NCBI GenBank assembly: GCA_047624005.1
Contig: JBLHPE010000003.1
Coordinates: 23,345-87,344, forward strand
Length of the DNA: 64,000 nt
From: Ascidiaceihabitans sp047624005
Lineage (GTDB): Bacteria; Pseudomonadota; Alphaproteobacteria; Rhodobacterales; Rhodobacteraceae
Direction of reading: 5' to 3'
The position numbers and the translations under genes are program-made. The notes under the pieces are model-generated. The model had not been told where the DNA came from, made no database searches, and saw only the letters and a list, made by a program, of their open reading frames with translations. This document shows positions 44,456-52,316 of the stretch, piece by piece (the stretch's first letter is position 1; every line of letters starts with the position of its first letter).

Positions 44456-45064
44456 ATGACCGATCAAAACACCCGCCACACCGAGAAGATGAAAAAGATC
44501 AAAGCGGCGCGCGATCGCATGATGGAAACCAAGACCGAAGAGAAGGGTCTGATCGTCGTTCACACGGGGCCGGGCAAAGGCAAATCATCCAGTGGTTTCG
44601 GTATGATAATGCGCTGTATCGCCCATGAAATGCCCTGCGCTGTGGTGCAGTTTATCAAAGGCAATTGGGCGACGGGGGAGCGTACGTTTTTGACGGAACG
44701 GTTCGCGGATGAGTGTCAATTTATCGTCTCTGGCGAGGGCTTCACATGGGAAACCCAAGACCGCGAACGTGACATCGCGGCAGCCAAGGCTGGGTGGGAA
44801 AAGGCGAAGGAAGTGATTCTTGATCCGAAGATCCAGTTTGTGCTGTTGGACGAGATCAACATCGCCCTGCGGAATGATTATTTGGATATTGATGAGGTGG
44901 TTGAGTTCTTGCAGACTGAAAAGCCGTTCATGACGCACGTGGTTTTGACAGGGCGGAACGCTAAGGAAGAGCTGATTGAGGCGGCGGATATGGTGACGGA
45001 GATGGGCAACGTGAAGCACCCGTTCCGCGATGGGATCAAGGCGCAAAAGGGTGTGGAGTTTTAG
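44456..45064 (+). CDS. cobO: cob(I)yrinic acid a,c-diamide adenosyltransferase
   Basis: Attaches the adenosyl group from ATP to the cobalt of corrinoids. 202 residues of the CobA/CobO/BtuR family with the P-loop HTGPGKGKSSSGFG (about 33-46) and the conserved VLLDEINIALR. The start is the ATG at 44456, with AGGAG seven bases upstream; the ORF extends 92 residues upstream but that segment is the riboswitch DNA. Divergent from the cob operon with only about 55 bases between the aptamer start and this start codon. Its stop overlaps that of the DUF4062 gene. Confidence 0.94.
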   Translation: MTDQNTRHTEKMKKIKAARDRMMETKTEEKGLIVVHTGPGKGKSSSGFGMIMRCIAHEMPCAVVQFIKGNWATGERTFLTERFADECQFIVSGEGFTWETQDRERDIAAAKAGWEKAKEVILDPKIQFVLLDEINIALRNDYLDIDEVVEFLQTEKPFMTHVVLTGRNAKEELIEAADMVTEMGNVKHPFRDGIKAQKGVEF

Positions 45065-45984
45065 GACGACAGGACACCTATTGTACGTGATAAGCGTGAT
45101 TTCGCCATTATTGCTCGTCCAAACGGCGGAATACTGAGCCTTGAACTGCCCAAAATAGAAAGTACACGATCCAGAATTAGAGCGTCGACTAATTCTCTTG
45201 CTCTTCGTTCTCTTATCTCAGTACTATTTCCTGAGACAAGATAGTCAACTAAGTCGGCCACGTCTCTAATCGCTAGGCGATCAATTGAATGTTCAATATC
45301 TGCAAGTAAGTCATCTAAATAGTCTTTTGGGCTCTGATCTCCAATTTCGCCAGTCGCTTCAGCCAGCGCGGTTGTTACTGGAAGTTGATAGCTCAATCTT
45401 TGATCCAGAGTTGGTTCAGAAGTCTCCACTGAATACTGAGTAATCTCTTCTTTTAGGCGAAATATCTCTAACTCGGCTTCTTGCGATGCTTTTCCATCGG
45501 CACGAACCCAACCAATTGTTGGTTTCGTTTTCTTTATTTCTAGCAAAGCAAATGCGGCTTCTCTGCCTAATTCGGAAGGCGTTTCCCAAAAAGCAACCAT
45601 CCTCCCATTTCTCAACTTACTTTGAAAAATTAAAAGTTTGACTAGCTTTTCGTCGTTTTCGTCAGCAACAGATTTGGGGTTTTTGTGCAGTAATCTAATA
45701 ACGGGAATCCCAATCTCAACCGCATAATCATACTCCATTTCCGTATAGCTTAGCCCCGTCTCGGGATGGATCGATCCATATCGCCCTGCAGAAATCAAAA
45801 TGTAATAATCCGACTGATCAATGATCGTCTTGATGAACTCGAACTGCTCCTCATCCGCTGCTGGAAACAGCTCCATCCCCGCTGGAAAACAATCCGCCCG
45901 CAACAGCGCTTGTGACACCTCTTGCCGCGCGTTCTTCAAATCCATGAATGTGGAAGAAATGAAAACCTGATACCGTTTTTCCAT
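45061..45984 (-). CDS. DUF4062-domain protein, probably acquired
   Basis: A 307-residue protein beginning with the DUF4062 signature RYQVFISSTFMDLKNARQEV (residues 4-23), followed by FPAADEEQFEF, YYILISAGRYGSI and SYTEMEYDYAVEIGIPVI. The layout recalls TIR-like and deoxyribosyltransferase-like nucleotide-binding folds, and the EMEYDYA glutamate sits where a catalytic residue would be expected; this is inference. The C-terminal half (about 170-307) is charged and helical and not recognised. The middle of the gene is AT-rich (45601-45660: 20 of 60 GC) whereas its 5' part is not (45841-45900: 36 of 60). It interrupts cobO and cobQ and converges on cobO. The function is unknown; DUF4062 often heads signalling or defence-type NTPases, but no such domain is present here. 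Confidence 0.8.
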   Translation of the reverse strand: MEKRYQVFISSTFMDLKNARQEVSQALLRADCFPAGMELFPAADEEQFEFIKTIIDQSDYYILISAGRYGSIHPETGLSYTEMEYDYAVEIGIPVIRLLHKNPKSVADENDEKLVKLLIFQSKLRNGRMVAFWETPSELGREAAFALLEIKKTKPTIGWVRADGKASQEAELEIFRLKEEITQYSVETSEPTLDQRLSYQLPVTTALAEATGEIGDQSPKDYLDDLLADIEHSIDRLAIRDVADLVDYLVSGNSTEIRERRARELVDALILDRVLSILGSSRLSIPPFGRAIMAKSRLSRTIGVLSS

Positions 45985-46086
45985 GGAGTCTTACTCGCAA
46001 TACACTTAGCTTAAATTCTCAATCACAGTGCTGGCCTTTCAACCTAGGGTCAAGGACTTACACCTTTTTCGGATAGGCGTTTTGCC

Positions 46087-47535
46087 ATGACCAAAACCAT
46101 AATGATCCAAGGCACCGGCTCGAACGTCGGGAAGTCGATGTTGGTCGCGGGCCTGTGTCGTGCGGCCAAGCGTCGGGGTTTGTCTGTCGCACCGTTCAAG
46201 CCCCAAAATATGTCCAACAATGCAGCCGTGACGGCGGATGGGGGAGAGATCGGGCGGGCGCAGGCGTTGCAGGCGTTGGCCTGTGGGTTGCCGCCACACA
46301 CGGATATGAACCCCGTATTGTTAAAGCCTGAGTCCGAGGTTGGGTCACAGGTTATTGTTCAGGGCAAGCGTGTGGCGACGGTGAAGGCCCGTGAATATGC
46401 GGCGTTGAAGCCGACCTTGATAGCGTCTGTTTTGGACAGTTTCGAGCGTCTGAAATTCCAATATGATCTGGTGATTGTAGAGGGGGCAGGAAGCCCTGCT
46501 GAGGTGAACCTGCGCGTTGGTGACATCGCCAATATGGGCTTTGCCGAGGCGGCGGATGTCCCTGTGATCCTATGTGGTGACATTGATCGGGGCGGCGTGA
46601 TTGCCCAAGTGGTCGGTACGCAGGCGGTGATGGATGCTGGTGACAATGCGCTTGTCGCGGGCTTTATGATCAACAAGTTTCGCGGCGATCCGACCTTGTT
46701 TGACGACGGCTATCAGATGATCACGGATCACACCGGCTGGCGTGGTTTTGGCGTTGTGCCGTGGTTTGCGGATGCGTGGCGGTTGCCTGCTGAGGACGCG
46801 CTGGATATCCGGTCTGGCCCGCAGGATGGAGCGTTCAAGGTGGTGTGTTTGGCGCTGTCACGGATTGCGAATTTCGATGATATGGACCCGTTGGCCCAAG
46901 AGCCAAATGTATCGTTGGTGATGTTAAAGGCGGGTGAGGTTATTCCTGCGGATGCTGATCTGGTCATTGTACCGGGCAGCAAATCCACGCGTGGTGATCT
47001 GGCGTTTTTGCGTGCGCAAGGGTGGGATATTGATCTGGCCGCGCATCATCGTCGTGGTGGTCACGTGTTGGGCATTTGTGGTGGCTATCAGATGTTGGGC
47101 CAAGTGATCAGTGATCCTGATGGGATTGAGGGACCTGCTGGTGATAGCGTGGGCCTTGGTCTGTTGGACGTTGTGACGCAGATGATCCCTGACAAACGGT
47201 TAACGACTGTGTCAGCGGTTCATGCAGATACTGATTTGCCCTTTGAAGGGTATGAAATCCACATTGGGCGGACAGGTGGGCGCGATACACAGCGTCCATT
47301 TGCTTATGTGAATGGCCAGCCCGAGGGGGCACAGTCAACTGATGGGCGCGTAATGGGCAGTTATTTGCATGGGATGTTTGCCAATGATGCGTGGCGGGCT
47401 GCGTTTTTGCAGGGTTTGGGTGCGCAGGCATCTGGTGGCAGTTATGGGGCAGGTGTTGAACAGGCGCTTGATGATCTTGCCGATCACGTTGAGGCGCACA
47501 TTGATGTTGACGGGCTGTTGGCCGCTGCGCGTTGA
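46087..47535 (+). CDS. cobQ: cobyric acid synthase
   Basis: Amidates positions b, d, e and g of adenosylcobyrinic acid a,c-diamide with glutamine and ATP. 482 residues: P-loop IQGTGSNVGKSMLVAGLC, FKPQNMSNNAAVT, VEGAGSPAEVNLR, and the C-terminal amidotransferase with nucleophile Cys in LGICGGYQMLG. It stands alone on the plus strand, 102 bases from the divergent DUF4062 gene. Confidence 0.95.
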   Translation: MTKTIMIQGTGSNVGKSMLVAGLCRAAKRRGLSVAPFKPQNMSNNAAVTADGGEIGRAQALQALACGLPPHTDMNPVLLKPESEVGSQVIVQGKRVATVKAREYAALKPTLIASVLDSFERLKFQYDLVIVEGAGSPAEVNLRVGDIANMGFAEAADVPVILCGDIDRGGVIAQVVGTQAVMDAGDNALVAGFMINKFRGDPTLFDDGYQMITDHTGWRGFGVVPWFADAWRLPAEDALDIRSGPQDGAFKVVCLALSRIANFDDMDPLAQEPNVSLVMLKAGEVIPADADLVIVPGSKSTRGDLAFLRAQGWDIDLAAHHRRGGHVLGICGGYQMLGQVISDPDGIEGPAGDSVGLGLLDVVTQMIPDKRLTTVSAVHADTDLPFEGYEIHIGRTGGRDTQRPFAYVNGQPEGAQSTDGRVMGSYLHGMFANDAWRAAFLQGLGAQASGGSYGAGVEQALDDLADHVEAHIDVDGLLAAAR

Positions 47536-47548
47536 TGATCTGTGGCTT

Positions 47549-47593
47549 GGGGGCGCTGCCCCCGCACTGCGTGCGGCCCCGGAGTATTTTTGG
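47549..47593 (+). terminator. double-hairpin terminator downstream of cobQ
   Basis: GGGGGC-GCT-GCCCCC is followed by CGCAC-TGC-GTGCG and then by GGAGTATTTTTGG. The arrangement of paired GC hairpins plus a T-rich block is common after genes in Rhodobacteraceae. It begins 14 bases after the cobQ stop. Confidence 0.65.
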
Positions 47594-47659
47594 TCAAAAG
47601 AAGGCAGGCGTTGCGTGTGCCTTGGTGTCGTGTAGTTTGCGTGAAACGGGAGAGATTTT

Positions 47660-48061
47660 ATGGCTAAGTTAAAGACAACGGCGGCAGAGATGGTTGCGGC
47701 GTCCCGTGCCCGTATAGAAGAGATCGAGACGGTGGATTTAATCGCAATGGTTGATGATCCGGATGTTGTGATTGTCGATATTCGCGACGTGCGTGAACGC
47801 CAACGTGGGCATATTCCGGGCAGCTTTCATGCGCCACGTGGGATGATCGAGTTTTGGGTTGATCCTGATAGCCCCTATTTCAAACCAATCTTTGGTGAGG
47901 ATAAGAAATTTGTATTTCATTGCGCGTCAGGATGGCGTTCAGCCATTACCACGGCGACCTTGCAAGATATGGGATTTGAAGCGGTACATTTGAAAGAAGG
48001 GTTTTCGACGTGGGCTGAACAGGGTGGGCCTGTTGAAGTGCCAGAGCCGAAGAAAAGCTAA
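47660..48061 (+). CDS. single-domain rhodanese-like sulfurtransferase
   Basis: A 133-residue cytoplasmic rhodanese. The domain shows VVIVDIRDVRERQRGHIPGS and the catalytic loop HCASGWRSA with Cys in position to carry a persulfide. Longer than GlpE because of an N-terminal helix of about 25 residues. The substrate is unknown. GGGAGAG precedes the ATG. Probably monocistronic. Confidence 0.88.
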   Translation: MAKLKTTAAEMVAASRARIEEIETVDLIAMVDDPDVVIVDIRDVRERQRGHIPGSFHAPRGMIEFWVDPDSPYFKPIFGEDKKFVFHCASGWRSAITTATLQDMGFEAVHLKEGFSTWAEQGGPVEVPEPKKS

Positions 48062-48142
48062 AGAACGAATTTGAAGTTAACGCAGCCAAATTAGATTGCG
48101 TATCTTTCCCATCCAAAAGTTAAAATGAAACGGTGTTCTTTG

Positions 48143-48976
48143 ATGTCTGAATTTGCTAGTAAACCCTGTATTTTGTGCTGCGCAATCACGGGATCGGTGC
48201 CCACTAAGGCTGCCAACCCCGCCGTGCCGATTAGTATTTCGGAACAGATTGAAAGCAGTCATGCCGCGTTTGAAGCAGGTGCCAGTATCATCCATGCGCA
48301 TGTGCGCAACGACGATGAAACCCCCAGTAGTGACCCCGATAAATTCGCGGCTCTTCAGGAAGGGCTGATAAAACACTGTCCTGACGTAATCATTCAGTTT
48401 TCGACTGGTGGGCGATCTGGTGCAGGGCACGAGCGTGGCGGCATGTTGTCTTTACGCCCCGACATGGCGTCCCTTTCGGTTGGGTCAAACAACTTTCCCA
48501 CTCGGGTTTATGAGAACCCGCCAGAGTTGATCACTTGGCTTGCTTCTGAGATGCGCGAACATCAAGTTTTGCCTGAGATAGAGGCGTTTGACCTAAGCCA
48601 CATCTTAAAGGCTATCGAGATGGATAAGGCGGGATTGATCCACAACCGTCTCTACGTGCAGTTTGTGATGGGCGTTAAAAACGCCATGCCTGCGGATAAA
48701 ACAGTTTTTGATTTCTATTTGAAAACAATGGCGGATCGTGCGCCTGACGCGACGTGGTGTGCGGCTGGCGTTGGCCCAAATCAGGTTGTTGTTAATGAAT
48801 GGGCCATTGCTGCAGGTGGACACACGCGTGCGGGGCTTGAGGACAATGTGCGGATGGACCGCGATAACCTTGCGCCGTCAAATGCCGCGCTGATCGCCCG
48901 CGCGGCAGATATTTGTGAACGCTACGAACGGCCCGTCGCGACGCCTTTGCAGGCGCGCGCGTTGTTGGGGCTTTAG
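48143..48976 (+). CDS. BKACE-family beta-keto acid cleavage enzyme (DUF849)
   Basis: A 277-residue TIM-barrel enzyme of the 3-keto-5-aminohexanoate cleavage (Kce) family, which cleaves a beta-keto acid with acetyl-CoA to acetoacetate and a CoA thioester using a divalent metal. Motifs: CAITGSVPTKAANPAVPIS, the metal-site IIHAHVRND (His pair), and IQFSTGG. The substrate varies across the family and cannot be assigned. The ATG at 48143 fits family N termini better than the ATG at 48125. It converges on kynureninase with a four-base overlap. Confidence 0.88.
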   Translation: MSEFASKPCILCCAITGSVPTKAANPAVPISISEQIESSHAAFEAGASIIHAHVRNDDETPSSDPDKFAALQEGLIKHCPDVIIQFSTGGRSGAGHERGGMLSLRPDMASLSVGSNNFPTRVYENPPELITWLASEMREHQVLPEIEAFDLSHILKAIEMDKAGLIHNRLYVQFVMGVKNAMPADKTVFDFYLKTMADRAPDATWCAAGVGPNQVVVNEWAIAAGGHTRAGLEDNVRMDRDNLAPSNAALIARAADICERYERPVATPLQARALLGL

Positions 48977-50166
48977 GTTACCAATCCGCGATGTTGGAAG
49001 CGGTCTTCTTTCCACGTCTCGTTTTTCAAGATATCTTCGAGCTTATCAACGGCGCGTAAGATGTCTTTTTCATCATTGAACAATGGTGCGATTCCAAACC
49101 GCATGATGTTGGGTGCGCGGAAATCACCGATCACTTTTTCAGCGATGAGGGCCTGCATACACGCAAACCCGTGTTCAAATTCAAACGAGACATGGCTGCC
49201 CCGTTGATACGGGTCACGAGGGCTGGCGAGTGTCACACCTTTGCAGCGCTTTTCGACCTCACTGATGAACAACTCGGACAACTCGATTGAACGGGTGCGC
49301 AGGTCGTTCATGTCAACGTGATCCCAGATGTCTAGGGCTGCTGACAGCAGGCTAAAGGCCGCAATCGACGGCGTACCGACCCGCATCCGTTCGATGTTAT
49401 CTGCAGGGCGGTAGGACAGGTCAAATGCGAAAGGTGCCGCGTGACTGAACCACCCCGACAACGCAGGTTCGACAGAACTGTGCAGTCGTTCAGCAACGTA
49501 GATAAAGGCAGGAGAGCCCGGACCGCCGTTGAGGAATTTGTAGGTACATCCGATGGCAAAGTCAGCATTTGCAGCCATCACATCGATTGGAATAGCTCCT
49601 GCGGAGTGCGCCATATCCCAGACAACAATGGCGCCAACTGCGTGTGCTTTGGCGATGACCGCCGCCATATCGTGTTTGTAACCGGTGCGGTAATCCACTT
49701 CAGTCAACATCACAACAGCGACGTCTTCGTTGATTTGCGCCATCACATCCTCGGGGTTTGGCGTGCGCAAATCGTAGCCATCGTTTTTCAACTTCATCAG
49801 CCCTTCGACCATGTAAAGGTCGGTTGGAAAATTGCCATTGTCTGACAGAATGACGCGGCGGCCTGGAACCATAGCAAGCCCAGCGGCAACTGCCTGAAAT
49901 ACTTTGATCGACAGCGTGTCACCCAAGACGGTTGTTCCTTCGGGTGCACCGATCAATTTACCTACACGGTCGCCAATTGTGTTGGTTTGCATGAACCAGT
50001 TCTTGGTGTTCCAGCCTTTGATCAGCTCTGTTTTCCACTCGTCGTTCAAGAAACTCACAATTGACGCCTCACAAGCACGCGGCATTGGCCCAAGGGAATT
50101 GCCATTCAGGTATGTCATCCCTGCAGGAATATCGAACATATCGCGGGTCTTGGTGAAATCGGTCAT
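48973..50166 (-). CDS. kynU: kynureninase
   Basis: Cleaves L-kynurenine to anthranilate and alanine (or 3-hydroxykynurenine to 3-hydroxyanthranilate) with PLP. 397 residues; MTYLNGNSLGPMPR (about 17-30), WDMAHSAGAIPID (183-195), and the PLP lysine Lys210 in GCTYKFLNGGPGSPAF are visible. No kynA or kynB lies in the window. It is divergent from the halogenase gene, with 136 bases between start codons. Confidence 0.94.
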   Translation of the reverse strand: MTDFTKTRDMFDIPAGMTYLNGNSLGPMPRACEASIVSFLNDEWKTELIKGWNTKNWFMQTNTIGDRVGKLIGAPEGTTVLGDTLSIKVFQAVAAGLAMVPGRRVILSDNGNFPTDLYMVEGLMKLKNDGYDLRTPNPEDVMAQINEDVAVVMLTEVDYRTGYKHDMAAVIAKAHAVGAIVVWDMAHSAGAIPIDVMAANADFAIGCTYKFLNGGPGSPAFIYVAERLHSSVEPALSGWFSHAAPFAFDLSYRPADNIERMRVGTPSIAAFSLLSAALDIWDHVDMNDLRTRSIELSELFISEVEKRCKGVTLASPRDPYQRGSHVSFEFEHGFACMQALIAEKVIGDFRAPNIMRFGIAPLFNDEKDILRAVDKLEDILKNETWKEDRFQHRGLVT

Positions 50167-50225
50167 TGGTCGATCCTTAGGGTTTTGTGCTTGGGTCTTG
50201 GATTACTTAAGGCGGTGTTACAAAG

Positions 50226-50254
50226 TTGCACAGTTATTATCAATTCATTATGCA
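50226..50254 (+). promoter_or_regulatory. putative sigma-70 promoter of the halogenase gene
   Basis: TTGCAC and TATGCA separated by 17 bases, in the AT-rich kynU-halogenase intergenic region. A start would fall about 42 bases before the ATG. Confidence 0.45.
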
Positions 50255-50302
50255 TATTGGGAAATCGTACTAAGTCTAAATAAAGCATCACAGGGACCTG
50301 AT

Positions 50303-51988
50303 ATGAGCAATTTACTGACTAAGATCACGATCGTCGGCGGCGGCACGGCGGGTTGGATGACAGCACTTGTGCTGGACACGATGTTTGCCAAATCAGGTGA
50401 GAAATCAAAACGGCCTCAGATAAATCTTATTGAAAGCCCGAATATTGGCACTGTTGGTGTGGGCGAGGCGACCGTGCCGCGTATGCCGCTTACCATTCGT
50501 GAAGCTGGTATTTCGGAAAAAGACTTTTTCCGTGAGACGAATGCTTCGTTCAAATTGGGTGTGAAGTTCTGCAATTGGAACCATGACGCACAAGGTAAGC
50601 CGGTTGATTACATGAACCCGTTTGCACATGGTCCGGCCTTGGAAGATGTGGATGCGGCTGAGTATTTCCACCAATTTGGCAATGGTGATCGCGATTTCAC
50701 CCAATCGGTTACGCCGCATGATGATCTGGCCCGCCTGTGCAAGGGTGCCCGTGAATTAGGTGCCCCTGCATTCGATAATCGCTTTGGCTATGCCTATCAT
50801 CTAGACGCCGTAAAGTTCGCGGGCATGTTGACGAAAGTTTGCACCAAACGCGGTGTGAAACACATTCAGGACGAGGTAGTGTCGGTCCACAAGGACGAAG
50901 GTGGCAACATCTCGCATCTGATGTTGGAAAAGGGTGGCCGTCACGACATCGAACTGGTGATCGATTGCACGGGTTTCCGTGGTTTGATCATTAATCAAGC
51001 GCTGGGCGAACCGTTCCTTGATTACTCGGAATACCTGCCCAATGACCGTGCGATGGCTTTGCAAATCAAACACCCCGACCCTGAAAAAATTGAAAGTGCG
51101 ACACGATCCACCGCTTTGGGCGCTGGTTGGACCTGGCGGGTGCCGCTATTTAATCGTGTTGGCACTGGATACGTGTACTCGTCCCGTCACCGCACTGACG
51201 ATCAGGCGCGTGATGAATATATGGATTGGTTGGGTGAATCTGGCAAGAATGGCGAACCTCGGATCATCCCAATGCGCATTGGTCGTGTTCGCAACCAATG
51301 GGTTAAAAACTGTGTTGCCATTGGCTTGGCTGGCGGATTCATTGAACCGCTCGAAAGCACTGCGATCCATATGGTTGATCATGCGGCGCGTTGGTTGGCT
51401 GAAAATCTTCCGGGCAAGGACATGTCACCGCCATTGCGTGATCGCTATAACCGTCAGATGGGACGCGTTTATGACGAGGTGCTGGACTTCATTTGCTTGC
51501 ACTATAGGTTGGGCAACCGCACTGACGATCAATATTGGATCGACGCACGGACTGAGATGAAAATACCGGATCGTTTGGCGGAAAACCTAGAGGTGTGGAA
51601 ACACCGCTTGCCGCAGGCCTCGGATATCGATTCCGCAACCTTATTTGATTATAAAACCTATCAAGCGGTGCTGTTAGGCAAGCAAGTTTATAAGAACGGT
51701 TTTGGCAAAGGAACGATTGAAAACGTGCGACCTTTGCGCAAGCCCATTTGGTTCCAGTTCCAGAAGGCTGCTAAGCAAGAATTGGCACAAATCGTGCGCG
51801 CCATGCCCGACCATAAAACACTGCTTCGTGAGATAAGGGGTGAGGCAAAGCCGACCGCAACCTTTGCTGCGATGGCGACACCTGCCACGGTTGCGATGCC
51901 GGGCACCGTGCCAATGGCCGCCCCTGTCCAGAATATGCCGAACATGGCAGAGATCGAGAGTGGGCAAAAAGACCTACAGCTGTTCTAG
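50303..51988 (+). CDS. flavin-dependent tryptophan-halogenase-family protein
   Basis: A 561-residue flavoprotein with the FAD motif GGGTAGW (12-18), GVGEATVPRMP (52-62), a lysine in NASFKLGVKF (Lys84) at the position of the catalytic lysine of PrnA/RebH, the halogenase motif WTWRVP (276-281) and IEPLESTAIH with the conserved Glu (351). These residues suggest competence for halogenation, but tryptophan-halogenase homologues also include enzymes of unknown substrate. The last 35 residues are an Ala/Met/Pro-rich tail not expected in the family. The ATG at 50303 is preceded by AGGGAC; the long ORF upstream lies in kynU antisense and is rejected. No flavin reductase partner is nearby. Confidence 0.87.
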   Translation: MSNLLTKITIVGGGTAGWMTALVLDTMFAKSGEKSKRPQINLIESPNIGTVGVGEATVPRMPLTIREAGISEKDFFRETNASFKLGVKFCNWNHDAQGKPVDYMNPFAHGPALEDVDAAEYFHQFGNGDRDFTQSVTPHDDLARLCKGARELGAPAFDNRFGYAYHLDAVKFAGMLTKVCTKRGVKHIQDEVVSVHKDEGGNISHLMLEKGGRHDIELVIDCTGFRGLIINQALGEPFLDYSEYLPNDRAMALQIKHPDPEKIESATRSTALGAGWTWRVPLFNRVGTGYVYSSRHRTDDQARDEYMDWLGESGKNGEPRIIPMRIGRVRNQWVKNCVAIGLAGGFIEPLESTAIHMVDHAARWLAENLPGKDMSPPLRDRYNRQMGRVYDEVLDFICLHYRLGNRTDDQYWIDARTEMKIPDRLAENLEVWKHRLPQASDIDSATLFDYKTYQAVLLGKQVYKNGFGKGTIENVRPLRKPIWFQFQKAAKQELAQIVRAMPDHKTLLREIRGEAKPTATFAAMATPATVAMPGTVPMAAPVQNMPNMAEIESGQKDLQLF

Positions 51989-52316
51989 TTCACGATCCTA
52001 AATGTGACCCCGATCTGCGCGTCTTGATCTGGGCTTAGGTATTCTAGGTGCTTGTTTCCTACGCGTTGCGCTAACCCTTCTTTGCGTCCTGACTGTCTGG
52101 ATTCAGGCGGCCTGTTTGGCATTTTATTTCCCGGTGAAGTGGCGCGTGCCGTTGCCTTATCGACTGGGAAGGCGGCGCATTTGGTGTGGCAATACTTTTC
52201 TTCCAGATTTGCGTTCTTCAAATATTGGCTTCGATGAATTGAGAATTAGGGATTTGTGATTGACCGAACCCCATATTTTTTTGTCAGTCGGGAGGTGAGT
52301 AAAAAGGAAGTTTAAG
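51989..52316. other. 328-base intergenic region, content unresolved
   Basis: Between the halogenase stop and the dehydrogenase start. A minus-strand ORF (52221-51985, 78 residues, ending QIGVTFRIVN) and a plus-strand ORF (52052-52237) overlap each other. Neither has a recognisable domain or good ribosome binding site. The minus ORF's end is vaguely like the last strand of an outer-membrane protein, so a gene remnant is possible. The last part (52238-52316) is AT-rich and should hold the promoter of the next gene; AAGGAAG at 52304-52310 is its ribosome-binding site. Confidence 0.4.

Noticed and set aside
48125..48142. Upstream start for the BKACE gene
   Set aside because: Adds MKRCSL before the usual family N terminus; both starts have weak ribosome-binding sites, so 48143 is preferred but not certain.
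49904..50302. N-terminal extension of the halogenase gene
   Set aside because: Overlaps kynU on the other strand and contains the likely promoter; the FAD motif begins just after 50303.
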